Shown here: one piece after another, positions 1 to 7,492 of the stretch
Layout of the letters: each line of letters opens with the position of its first letter
Numbering within the stretch: the stretch's first letter is position 1
NCBI GenBank assembly: GCA_013375355.1
Contig: JABXJV010000342.1
Span: 1 to 19,109, forward strand
Length of the DNA stretch: 19,109 nucleotides
DNA from: Candidatus Helarchaeota archaeon
Lineage (GTDB): Archaea; Asgardarchaeota; Lokiarchaeia; Helarchaeales; JABXJV01
Reading direction: 5' to 3'
The notes under the pieces: model-generated
Database searches by the model: none
Told to the model about the DNA's origin: nothing
The model's input: the letters and a program-made list of their open reading frames with translations, nothing else
Translations under genes and position numbers: made by a program

Positions 1-478
1 CTTTTAATACATTTATCCAAAGATTATTTCTTCCTTTAATTAATTGAGTCCCAACGAATTTAATTAAAAAATTATAATTATGATGTAGATAGGTTGGTAA
101 TGGAACTCTAATTGTTACCAAAAGGGGGATTTTCAATTTTTTTGCAACATTAGCACTTGCGGGAAGTGAGAAATATTGTTGCACATGAATAATATCAGGT
201 AAGAAGTTATATTTCTTCAAACCTTCTTGAATTTTTTTTTCTATCATTTTATCTAATAATTTATTCCCTAAGAAAAAGATCTCATCAGGTATAGGGATTT
301 TAAAATCTATTGGGATAATGGAATCATCAAAATTATTAAATTCTGTTGTAATTACTTTAATTTCAAAGCCAAAATTTTCTAATTCTCGTTTTAACAAGTT
401 AGCAGTAAGCTCAGCACCACCCATTCTTGACCAAAATGTTGATATAAAAGCGATTTTTGTTTTATTTTTCAAAATCAT
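1..478 (-). CDS. GT4-type glycosyltransferase, N-terminal part (cut by window edge)
   Basis: The minus strand is open from ATG (complement of 476-478) to the left edge, 159 codons with no stop; the C-terminal half lies outside the window. An in-frame TAA sits six codons upstream of the ATG (complement of 494-496), so the start is well fixed. The N-terminus reads KIAFISTFWSRMGGAELTAN: a beta strand followed by the GGAE loop typical of the acceptor domain of GT-B enzymes (Glyco_transf_4). A later stretch (PDIIHVQQYFSLPASANVAK) matches the usual 'D-hiHvH...' strand of this fold. It should transfer a sugar from a nucleotide donor to a glycan intermediate at the cytosolic membrane face. The donor-binding domain with the EX7E motif is not visible, so the sugar cannot be guessed. 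It reads away from the neighbouring GT2 gene. Family assignment is fairly sure, specificity unknown. Confidence 0.85.
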   Translation of the reverse strand, partial: MILKNKTKIAFISTFWSRMGGAELTANLLKRELENFGFEIKVITTEFNNFDDSIIPIDFKIPIPDEIFFLGNKLLDKMIEKKIQEGLKKYNFLPDIIHVQQYFSLPASANVAKKLKIPLLVTIRVPLPTYLHHNYNFLIKFVGTQLIKGRNNLWINVLK

Positions 479-912
479 TACTTCAAAATCTTTTTAAATT
501 TTTGCATTTCATAATTCTATTACACTAAAAGGATTCAATATAATTTTGTGTACTTATTTTAAGAAGGGGGTGAATAATAAGCAAAAGTATAGACAAGATT
601 TTTATTTGCGGCTTGATTATTAAATTATTATTACCAATGTTCCTTATCAATTACAATTGCAACCCCTTCAATTTTAATTATAAATAAACGAGAATATTTT
701 TATTTCTTTTGAAAAATGCATTTTTATTTAATAAAACATTATCTGACATTAATCATAAATCTAAATTTACTTTTCTTTTTTATCTATTTCTAAGAAATTA
801 ATTGTATTATCTTTAAATACCTCAATTCAGAAACTAACTCTTCAATAGACCTCTTTAAATTTTAACAACATTAAAAATTTAATTTAATAAATAAAAAAAA
901 TCAATAATATAG
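479..912. other. 434-bp AT-rich intergenic region between divergent glycosyltransferase genes
   Basis: No convincing gene is visible on either strand. It should contain promoters for the leftward GT4 gene and the rightward GT2 gene. A T/A-rich element (complement of about 494-504) lies roughly 20 bases upstream of the leftward ATG, but it is not distinctive enough to call. A short minus-strand reading near 790-860 gives about 20 residues of protein-like sequence (LKRSIEELVSELRYLK) between stops. This could be the tail of a lost gene, but it is too short to claim. The region ends with TAG at 910-912, which is the in-frame stop that limits the following GT2 reading frame. Confidence 0.5.
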
Positions 913-1920
913 TTTTCTATTTTAATAAGAACGTACAATAGAGCTAAGCTATTAAAAAAGTGTATTGAATCAGTGTTAAACACAGAATTTCCCAAAGATA
1001 ATTATGAAATTATTGTAGGAGATGGGGCAAGTAATGATTCTACTCAGGAAAATATGTTAGATCTTATTAAAAAATCAAAGAAATTTCTAAATGACTATCC
1101 CCATATTTATTATTTTCGTGATTCAGAAAATTTAGGACTTGTTAGGAATATTTTGAAGCCAATTTCTTTTGCAAAAGGTAAATATATTTGCTTATTAGAT
1201 TCGGATGCAACTGTACCTAAAGATTGGTTAAAAAAAGTCCACGATTTAATGGAATCTAAAGATTTAGATTTGTCTGGAGCTTCTCACTTAACCTACCCTG
1301 AAGAAGGACCATTAGTTGGTTATGATCTAGGACCGTTTGGCGAAATTGTTCTCCCATATCGTAAAAATGAGCCTATTTTTATCAGTGGTGTTAATCTTTT
1401 TTTCAAAAAGTCAACATTTTATAAGGTAGGAGGTCTTGATCCAATGATTGACTATATGTCTGAGGATTTGGATATAGCATTACGAGTGAGATTTATTGGT
1501 GGAAAGGTTATGGGAAACACTAACATCGTGGTAGATCATACTACCATTCCCACAGATGAACATCTTAGGGCTCCTAATAACATTGAAAAATTCGTATTTC
1601 GTTCTGTTTCAAGGGTAATTTACACATATTTAAAAGATTTTGAATGGCGCTATGGGATTAAACTTGCTTTTAGATATTTTTTAATTAAAACTTATGATGC
1701 TTTTATAGAGCTTGGCAAAAAAAACCAAAGAGTATTTATTGGGTATTTGAAAGGAATATATTGGATTTTATTGAATTTTGGAATCATTATAAAAAAACAT
1801 ATGAGAGTAAAACGTCTTGTAAAAGGTTCAGACATATTGAAGAAATTTTTACATCAAAAATCGATATCGATTAAGAAATTAATAAAAAATACCTTTAAAA
1901 AAAATCAAATACACTTATAA
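913..1920 (+). CDS. GT2-family glycosyltransferase (GT-A fold), non-canonical or lost start codon
   Basis: The protein carries the standard GT2 landmarks. Numbered from the GTG at 973, there is a nucleotide-binding region (YEIIVGDGASNDST), a DxD metal/sugar site in LLDSDAT (D76, D78), a conserved GVNLFFKKSTF acceptor loop, and the catalytic E164-D165 pair (SEDLDIALR). It ends with about 90 basic residues. It would transfer a sugar from a nucleotide donor to a glycan in the cytosol. GTG at 973 is the first canonical start, but the frame is open back to 913 and encodes SILIRTYNRAKLLKKCIESV just upstream of it. That is the conserved first beta strand and helix of GT2 enzymes, so 973 is too late. 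Between the TAG at 910-912 and codon 973 there is no ATG, GTG or TTG; ATT at 919 is the only near-cognate start. Either initiation is non-canonical, or the start was lost by mutation or an extra T in the run 913-916. Confidence 0.85.
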   Translation, partial: FSILIRTYNRAKLLKKCIESVLNTEFPKDNYEIIVGDGASNDSTQENMLDLIKKSKKFLNDYPHIYYFRDSENLGLVRNILKPISFAKGKYICLLDSDATVPKDWLKKVHDLMESKDLDLSGASHLTYPEEGPLVGYDLGPFGEIVLPYRKNEPIFISGVNLFFKKSTFYKVGGLDPMIDYMSEDLDIALRVRFIGGKVMGNTNIVVDHTTIPTDEHLRAPNNIEKFVFRSVSRVIYTYLKDFEWRYGIKLAFRYFLIKTYDAFIELGKKNQRVFIGYLKGIYWILLNFGIIIKKHMRVKRLVKGSDILKKFLHQKSISIKKLIKNTFKKNQIHL

Positions 1921-1984
1921 CGCACTGAAGTCAGAATTATGCTTCATTATGTATAAAATTCAAGTTTTCTTCTTGACCATAGGT

Positions 1985-2122
1985 TTATTTTTCTGTTTTA
2001 GCAAGGATGAGTCCATTCTTCTTTAACAGTTCAACAGTTTCATTTTTTCCCTTTGCATAAAAAGAAAAATTTAAAAATTTCCTTGATTTAATTTTGAATG
2101 GTGTGGTTGCTATCAATCCGAA
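1985..2122 (-). pseudogene. Possible C-terminal remnant of an unidentified protein
   Basis: A 45-codon minus-strand frame lies between two stops with no good start. Its composition looks like real protein, not random AT-rich translation: it contains ATTPFKIKSRKFLNFSFYAK followed by a charged amphipathic stretch (NETVELLKKNGLILAKTEK). I do not recognise the family. It sits in the gap between the GT2 gene and the radical SAM gene and is antisense to both. It could be the tail of a gene deleted from this island, or chance. Confidence 0.25.
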
Positions 2123-2173
2123 TTATTTAATCAGAAATGGGATTTTTAAGTAAATTAAAAGTGAGTAGATTTT

Positions 2174-3559
2174 TTGCGAGTTCTCTTTATTTATCCTAAT
2201 ATTAATACTATCTATTCTAATTGGAATTACGGTATAGCCTCCCTTTCTGCAGTTTTAAAACGCGGTGGTCATGAGACAAGTCTTTTAAATTTGACTAGAT
2301 TGAATGAACTACCTATAAAAATTAAAAATTTTAAATTTGATATGATTGCAATTAGTTCTTCTTCAAATCAATGGCCTTATTCGAAACAAATTGCAAAATA
2401 TCTTAAAAGAAAGTATGTCAAAATGATTTTAGTAGGAGGGCCTCATGTCACGGTTTATCCAGATGCTATAAAGGAAACAAAATATATTGACGGTGTTTGC
2501 ATTGGCGAAGGGGAATTGCCATTATTAAAATTGATAGATTGCTTAGAAAATCAAAGAGCATATGAGAATACTCAAAGTTTTTGGTTTTCAATTGGAGATC
2601 AGATCATCAAAAATGAAGTCCATCCCCTAGTGGAAAATTTAGATGAATTGCCCTTTCCTGACAGGAGCATTTTTAACTATAAGGATATTTTTGATTATCC
2701 TGGATTTATTTTTGCAAGAGGATGCCCTTATAATTGTACTTATTGTATTAATCATAAATTACAAAAGATTTATCAAAATAAAGGAAAATTTATCAGGTTT
2801 CGCAGCGTAGAAAAAGCAATAAAAGAAATTGAGATGACCATAGCGGATTTTAAGATTCGTAAATTATATATAGACAACGATACTTTCAATATGAATTATG
2901 AATGGCTTAAAAATTTCTGCGAAGCTTATGAAAGTATAAGATTACCTTTTATTTGTAATCTCAGAGCAGAGGGAGTAACAGAAGAAATTACGCAAATGTT
3001 AAAAAGAGCAGGCTGCGAACAAGTTAATATTGGATTAGAAACTGGAGACTTTTCTCTTCGAAAATCAATATTAAACCGAAAGATGAGCAATAAACAAATT
3101 ATTTCTGCTTTTAAAATGGCTAAAAAAGCCGGATTGAAAACATTTTCTTTTAATATGGTAGGGTTTCCTGAAGAAACTCCAACAAGATTTCAAAAGACTA
3201 TTTTATTAAATTCTATAATAAAGCCAGAAAATATGCAAATTTCCATATTTTATCCCTATTTGGGAACTGTATTAGGAGATTATTGCAAGGAGAAAAATTA
3301 TATTAAAAAGGAATTCCAACCAAATATTTTTACGAATAGCATATTAAATTTGCCTAATTTTTCAGCAAAAGACATTAAAAGAGCACAAAAATGGTTTAAT
3401 TTTAATGTTTTTAAAACATACTCACGAAAAAAAGCCTTATTTTCTTTGCTGCAATTTATTTCTGCCTTCAATCAGCTTAATTATAATAATCAATCTCTGA
3501 TTAGAAGATTACTGCAATACTTGAAAAATCTTTTTCACAAAAAATTAATATATAATTAG
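2174..3559 (+). CDS. Radical SAM protein with N-terminal cobalamin-binding domain
   Basis: The first ~125 residues form a B12-binding-type Rossmann domain (RVLFIYPN at the start, VGGPHVTVYPDA at 87-97, IGEGELPLLKLI at 110-121). A linker with LDELPFPDR follows, then the radical SAM core with the cluster motif C184-x3-C188-x2-C191 in ARGCPYNCTYCINH. Further core landmarks are EQVNIGLETGD and FNMVGFPEE. Family members use a 4Fe-4S cluster and S-adenosylmethionine, often with cobalamin, for C-methylation or other difficult rearrangements; in glycan loci they are commonly linked to sugar or lipid modification. The exact reaction cannot be read from sequence. At 461 aa the length is typical. The start is TTG at 2174: an in-frame TGA lies at 2162-2164 and the B12 strand begins immediately after, so it is the only sensible choice. 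It appears to be transcribed alone or with the upstream GT2 gene. Confidence 0.9.
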   Translation: MRVLFIYPNINTIYSNWNYGIASLSAVLKRGGHETSLLNLTRLNELPIKIKNFKFDMIAISSSSNQWPYSKQIAKYLKRKYVKMILVGGPHVTVYPDAIKETKYIDGVCIGEGELPLLKLIDCLENQRAYENTQSFWFSIGDQIIKNEVHPLVENLDELPFPDRSIFNYKDIFDYPGFIFARGCPYNCTYCINHKLQKIYQNKGKFIRFRSVEKAIKEIEMTIADFKIRKLYIDNDTFNMNYEWLKNFCEAYESIRLPFICNLRAEGVTEEITQMLKRAGCEQVNIGLETGDFSLRKSILNRKMSNKQIISAFKMAKKAGLKTFSFNMVGFPEETPTRFQKTILLNSIIKPENMQISIFYPYLGTVLGDYCKEKNYIKKEFQPNIFTNSILNLPNFSAKDIKRAQKWFNFNVFKTYSRKKALFSLLQFISAFNQLNYNNQSLIRRLLQYLKNLFHKKLIYN

Positions 3560-3614
3560 AATTCCACTTTATTTTTGTTGTAGTATGGAAAAAGTTGATT
3601 TTTTATTAGTAATA

Positions 3615-3661
3615 GAATTGATTTTAACATATTTCCCGGAATTCAAGCGCAAAATCAATTC
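3615..3661. terminator. Perfect 11-bp inverted repeat between convergent genes
   Basis: GAATTGATTTT at 3615-3625 is exactly complementary to AAAATCAATTC at 3651-3661, with a 25-base spacer containing a short GC patch (CCCGGAATTC). It sits midway in the 121-bp gap where the radical SAM gene and the leftward GT4 gene converge, which is where a bidirectional terminator would be expected. The stem is AT-rich and the loop long, so an operator or simple chance symmetry remains possible. Confidence 0.4.
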
Positions 3662-3680
3662 AACTCAGTTTAATCTACCC

Positions 3681-4832
3681 TTAGCTGACCAAGGACAGAA
3701 CATTAGCAAAAAATTCATTTAATTTTTTTATATATTTTGTCAAACTATATTTTTTTTCAATGTTCTGTCTGGACCTCCTTCTAAACTCTTTGAATTTGTA
3801 TGGTTCATCTTTCCATAAATTATAAAAATGTTTAATTGCCTTTTCTAGCGATTTTACATTGGAAACTGGGATTAAAATTCCAGTTTCATTATTAATTATT
3901 ACATTATTTGGACCAGGAATATCAGATGCAATGACTGGAACTCCACAAGCTTGAGCTTCTAAAATCGTCCATCCAAATGTTTCAGTCCTAGAGGGAGATA
4001 CAAACAGATCGCATTTTTGATATAATTCTGGCATTTTTTCCTGTGAAACATAGCCTAAATATGTGACATTAGAGAATTTATTGCTTAGATCTTTGATATA
4101 ATTTTGAATTTTTAGATCTCCACTTCCAGCAATTAAAAATTTTAAATTCGTATGGTATGGAGAATTATTCAAGATTTTTAAGACTTTATAAAAAATATCT
4201 ATGCCTTTTTCCAGGACAAGTCTACCAGCAAATAATATACAGAATGAATTATTTTTATGTGATTTTGGCTTATATTTTTCCAAATCAATAGCATGTGGAA
4301 GCAAGAAAATATTGATTATTCCCCAAGATTTTAAAAGATTCTTAACATAAGGATTTAAAACATGGCACACATCAAAGATTTTTAGAGTATGACGAGTGAC
4401 AATATTAGTATAGAGATTAAGACTATTTTCACGTAATGGTGATGTATGAATTCCAGCAATTACTGGAATATTTTTTTTAATTTTTTCTAAGAAAATGAGA
4501 AGATCTTGAAAATATAACCCAGTTGCAGGAAAATAGACGATATCAAATCTTTGAATTTTCTTTTTAAACCATAAATATGAAGGAATAGTTGGTAAAAGGG
4601 AACTTCCAATTGGAATTTTCCAAGATTTAAATTCATAAATTTTGCATTTTTTTCCTAAAATTTTATTTATCTCATTCAAACTTAAACGATAACGATTATA
4701 GACTGCTAAATCACATGTAGTAATAGTAATATCATGACCAATTTTTTCTAATTGTGGGACAATATCGAATAGCCATCTTTCGAAACCACCACCACTGCGA
4801 AGACTCGTTAAATTAAAAAATAAGATTTTCAT
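3681..4832 (-). CDS. GT4-family glycosyltransferase
   Basis: A complete 383-aa GT-B glycosyltransferase. The N-terminal acceptor domain starts MKILFFNLTSLRSGGGFERW, with the glycine-rich loop at 13-15. The C-terminal donor domain has the FAGRLVLEKGIDIF strand-helix near residue 202 and the EX7E motif with E284 and E292 (ETFGWTILEAQACG), followed by VPVIASDIPGPNNVI. It should be a retaining enzyme using a nucleotide sugar at the cytosolic face; donor and acceptor are unknown. ATG at 4832 puts the first beta strand at residue 2, as usual for the family. It lies 48 bp downstream of the CgeB-like gene on the same strand, so the two are probably co-transcribed and may add successive sugars. Confidence 0.93.
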   Translation of the reverse strand: MKILFFNLTSLRSGGGFERWLFDIVPQLEKIGHDITITTCDLAVYNRYRLSLNEINKILGKKCKIYEFKSWKIPIGSSLLPTIPSYLWFKKKIQRFDIVYFPATGLYFQDLLIFLEKIKKNIPVIAGIHTSPLRENSLNLYTNIVTRHTLKIFDVCHVLNPYVKNLLKSWGIINIFLLPHAIDLEKYKPKSHKNNSFCILFAGRLVLEKGIDIFYKVLKILNNSPYHTNLKFLIAGSGDLKIQNYIKDLSNKFSNVTYLGYVSQEKMPELYQKCDLFVSPSRTETFGWTILEAQACGVPVIASDIPGPNNVIINNETGILIPVSNVKSLEKAIKHFYNLWKDEPYKFKEFRRRSRQNIEKKYSLTKYIKKLNEFFANVLSLVS

Positions 4833-4880
4833 CTTTTTATTACCAAATCTTTAATAATAGAAAATTTCCAATAATTTATT

Positions 4881-6053
4881 TCATTTATTCCCAGAATTAA
4901 TCAAATGTTCGATTCCTAGGTTTTTTAGAATAGTTTTTACTCTGTGAACATAAGTATGGCGTTCTAAAATTGCTTTATAACCTGCTTTTCTATATTTTTC
5001 AAATAATTTATTATCTTCAAGTATTTTTCTTACTTTTTCTTTATAGTCATTTAAATCTCTTGGAACAATTAGTTCATTTTTTGAAAATATATCATAATGA
5101 GCAGGAACGCAATCAGTAATAGGCAGACCTTCACAGCCCATTATTTTAAAAACTCTTTCACAAATATCTCCACCAAATATCTCTGCATATGGCTCATTAA
5201 TAGCTGGACATAATAAAGCTTGTTTATATAAAGATGGTTCGTGATCATCTGGAAGTTTCCCTCCATAGTGTATATATGGCCACTTACTATAACCAAAAAC
5301 AGATAATTTTTTTTCAAAGGGTTTAAGGTATTTATTAAATTGTCTAGCTTTAAATGACCAATAACCTCCTACAAAAACAATTTCCATCTTTTCAAACTTT
5401 TTTCTTAAAGGAATATTTGGATGATATAAAGAAGTATCACAAGCTAATGGTAAGGAAATTAGTTTTTGACCATTATCTTCCCACTTTTCATAATATTGGA
5501 GTGTTGATTTTGTTCCAGGAGTGAAAACAAAATTAGGTTTTGCCGATAAAATTTTTTCACAATAAGAATTAGACCAAGATATGTTTGGTAAATTATGTTT
5601 TTTATAGAAATCAATTGAATTCTTAAACCAATGATTAACCCAAACAAAATGTTTATATTTTCGTAATGTTTCTAAATTTTCTTTTGTTAGAAATCTATAA
5701 TCAGAACCTGATATAAAACATAATGGATTGGGTATTTTTTTTAGTATTAGATCTATTGAAGTAGTACCTATAATAATATAAGGAATATTCATTTTATCAA
5801 GAGCGTTTATATATCCGTTGATAATTTTAGTTGGTGCTTTAGGTATTTTTTGATTAAAATGCCAACTTACAATAAAAACAAAAATAAATTTTTTATTTAA
5901 TATTGTTTTACTTCTTGATCTTATTATTATTGGTTTCCTCCACACCGAAATAATTCGCTTAACCAGATTAGAATTAATAATATTTCGATTGATATGATCC
6001 AGATTTAATTTATTATTGAAAAAATTATATGTTCTTTTAATTAAGGTTCTCAT
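4881..6053 (-). CDS. CgeB-like glycosyltransferase (GT-B, glycosyl transferase family 1 type)
   Basis: A 390-aa protein. The first ~50 residues are basic and extend beyond the usual domain start, which begins at about residue 55 (FIFVFIVSWHFNQ). The C-terminal half has the features of the CgeB/Glyco_trans_1_2 group: VFVGGYWSFKAR near 226, SVFGYSKWPYIHYGG near 251, LLCPAINEP near 280, and the signature GGDICERVFKIMGCEGLPIT at 294-313, where E299 and the GCEGLP loop correspond to the donor-phosphate site. PRDLNDYKEKVRKIL near 331 is also typical. A role in glycan or surface-polymer assembly is likely; the substrate is not predictable. It is the first gene of a leftward pair with the GT4 gene and is transcribed divergently from the FkbM gene across a 207-bp gap. 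ATG at 6053 is accepted, though the basic leader could hide a later start. Confidence 0.85.
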   Translation of the reverse strand: MRTLIKRTYNFFNNKLNLDHINRNIINSNLVKRIISVWRKPIIIRSRSKTILNKKFIFVFIVSWHFNQKIPKAPTKIINGYINALDKMNIPYIIIGTTSIDLILKKIPNPLCFISGSDYRFLTKENLETLRKYKHFVWVNHWFKNSIDFYKKHNLPNISWSNSYCEKILSAKPNFVFTPGTKSTLQYYEKWEDNGQKLISLPLACDTSLYHPNIPLRKKFEKMEIVFVGGYWSFKARQFNKYLKPFEKKLSVFGYSKWPYIHYGGKLPDDHEPSLYKQALLCPAINEPYAEIFGGDICERVFKIMGCEGLPITDCVPAHYDIFSKNELIVPRDLNDYKEKVRKILEDNKLFEKYRKAGYKAILERHTYVHRVKTILKNLGIEHLINSGNK

Positions 6054-6098
6054 ATCAATCCTTTTAATGTGAAATAATTGAAATTAATGATTTTTCTA

Positions 6099-6117
6099 AA
6101 AATGATTTAATCATTTT
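6099..6117. repeat. 8-bp inverted repeat in divergent intergenic region
   Basis: AAAATGAT (6099-6106) and ATCATTTT (6110-6117) are perfectly complementary with a 3-base spacer. The element lies 46 bases upstream of the leftward CgeB-like gene and about 145 bases upstream of the rightward FkbM gene. A dyad in a shared divergent promoter region could be an operator, but the AT-only arms make chance plausible. Confidence 0.25.
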
Positions 6118-6244
6118 ATAAATTAAATTTTTCACTTCAATTGATTTTATTTTATTTGATAATCAAAGAAATTTGAAACTCTTAGTTCAATTTTTTAAAT
6201 TTGATTCATTAAATTAATTTCAGGAGCCAAAAAAAAAAGCAAAA

Positions 6245-6250
6245 AAGGAG
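6245..6250 (+). promoter_or_regulatory. Shine-Dalgarno-like AAGGAG for the FkbM gene
   Basis: AAGGAG ends 10 bases before the ATG at 6261, within a purine-rich stretch. It supports this start and shows that the frameshifted gene still has an intact translation signal. Confidence 0.5.
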
Positions 6251-6260
6251 TTTTATAGTA

Positions 6261-6981
6261 ATGTTAGAAACTATTAAACGACTTGCCAGAAATAATGTAA
6301 TAGTTTCAAAGTTATTAGGGCTGGGATCTAAGAATTCCTATAAAAAAATATTTGAAAAAGCAGGTTTTAAGAAAAATATTGAAACTATCTTCGATGTAGG
6401 AGCTAATATAGGTTTAATAACTCTAGAATTTCTTAATTATTTCCCTAAAGCAAAAGTTTACGTATTTGAACCTTCTAATAAAAATTTTAAATCACTTTGA
6501 GAGGGCTGTTAGAAGACATAAAAATCGAGTAAAATTATTCAAACTGGGTCTATATGATGAAACCACTACTAAAAAATTGAGAATCACATCCTTTGATTTT
6601 GCACATTCTTTATTGTCTCTCCATGAAGATTTTAAAAAATCCCATGATTACATCCAAGAGATTAAAAGCGAAGAAATTTCAGTTATAAAGTTAGATGACT
6701 TTGTTTTAGAACATAATTTAAAAAAAATTGACCTCCTTAAAATTGATGTTGAAGAAGTGGAGTATGAAGTATTAAAAGGGGGCGTAGATACACTTTCAAA
6801 TAAAATCGACTCATTAATGATAGAAATTTCACTAATAAGAAAAGGCAGAAGGTCTAATAATCTAATAAAGGTTTTAGATTTATTATATGAATGTGGTTTT
6901 TATTTAAGAAATATATATGATTCTCAGAAAAAAGTATTTGGGCCTTTAGAATTTCTTAACGAAATTGACTGTATTTTATAA
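6261..6981 (+). pseudogene. FkbM-family methyltransferase, split by a 1-nt frameshift
   Basis: The first part (6261-6500) encodes 79 residues with the SAM-binding motif DVGANIG (45-51) and the acidic VFEPS strand, then hits TGA at 6498-6500. The +1 frame continues without a gap (NRVKLFKLGLYDE, LLKIDVEEVEYEVLKGG, IEISLIRKG, FYLRNIY) to the stop at 6979-6981. Removing one T from TTT at 6496-6498 restores FKSLERAVRRHKNRVKLF, which aligns residue for residue with the paralogue at 18430 (FKILKYNTRKFYNRVKLF). The repaired protein would be 239 aa, a normal size. FkbM-type enzymes are SAM-dependent methyltransferases, many acting on hydroxyls of sugars or related small molecules, which fits this locus. 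The lesion lies in a homopolymer, so it may be a sequencing error or a recent inactivation. Spontaneous or programmed frameshifting is less likely. Confidence 0.88.
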
Positions 6982-7066
6982 AAAATAAAAAAAATCTCTC
7001 AATATTTAATAAGTTTCTACAATGATTTTGGAAAATTTAATTAATTTTTTAAGAATCCTAGCTGGA

Positions 7067-7318
7067 TTAATTTATTTTTCTACATCTTTTTCTAATATCC
7101 GATTTAATAATTCTATGTAAAAAATTGTTTGAAAGTCCAAGAGAACCAACTCTAACTATCAGATTGTCTCCTTTTTCGACTTTTAAAAAAACTTCCCAAA
7201 TTTCCTTATGACTCCATTCACCAAAAATTTCAGACGGATATTTATGAAAATTCTTTGTTTATTCTGGGATTGGTTTTTTTGTAATCTGATCACTTATAAA
7301 CCAAAGAAAAGTTACCAC
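7067..7318 (-). pseudogene. Remnant of an unidentified protein with an in-frame stop
   Basis: The minus strand reads from a possible GTG (7316-7318) through about 19 residues, meets TAA at 7259-7261, and continues in the same frame for 63 more codons to TAA at 7067-7069. The downstream part looks like genuine protein: KYPSEIFGEWSHKEIWEVFL, then VEKGDNLIVRVGSLGLSNNF, then a basic tail ending in RKRCRKIN. Tryptophans, a GEWSH motif and a regular charged/hydrophobic pattern argue against random translation. I do not recognise the family. Taken together it looks like the C-terminal part of a deleted or decaying gene, antisense to its neighbours. Confidence 0.45.
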
Positions 7319-7379
7319 ATTTTTTTATTTTGAAAAATTTTTTATTTATGTTTTGTAAGCTATAATATAATTTGTGAAT

Positions 7380-7406
7380 AATTTATAAATTGGGTTGAAT
7401 TTATAA
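7380..7406. repeat. Two direct copies of AATTTATAA upstream of the DUF268 gene
   Basis: AATTTATAA occurs at 7380-7388 and 7398-7406, 18 bases apart start to start. Each contains a TATA-box-like core (TTTATAA). They lie about 85-110 bases upstream of the GTG at 7493 and could be alternative archaeal promoter elements. In such AT-rich DNA the evidence is weak. Confidence 0.25.
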
Positions 7407-7409
7407 TAG

Positions 7410-7435
7410 CATTTTATTTCTAATAAGATAAAATG
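7410..7435. repeat. Inverted repeat (hairpin) upstream of the DUF268 gene
   Basis: CATTTTAT (7410-7417) pairs perfectly with ATAAAATG (7428-7435). One G-T and one further T-A pair extend the stem inward to 10 bp with a 6-base loop. It lies 57 bases before the GTG start, so it could be a leader hairpin or an operator. Confidence 0.3.
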
Positions 7436-7492
7436 TCTAAATTAATATGAGTTCTTTGGAAATTAATTAATATTTAAATTGGGTGTAATCTT

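Larger units (their letters stand above)
6982..7492. other. 511-bp stretch without an intact gene
   Basis: Between the broken FkbM gene and the DUF268 gene there is no intact reading frame. The middle holds a minus-strand protein remnant (listed separately). The right part, about 7330-7492, is almost pure A/T and carries two copies of AATTTATAA, an inverted repeat, and probably the promoter of the DUF268 gene. Confidence 0.6.

Noticed and set aside
5459..5647. 62-codon minus-strand open frame
   Set aside because: It lies entirely within the CgeB-like gene in another frame and its translation shows no protein-like features.
6485..6502. Programmed ribosomal frameshift in the FkbM gene
   Set aside because: The site has no recognisable slippery-plus-structure arrangement, and the intact paralogue needs no frameshift.
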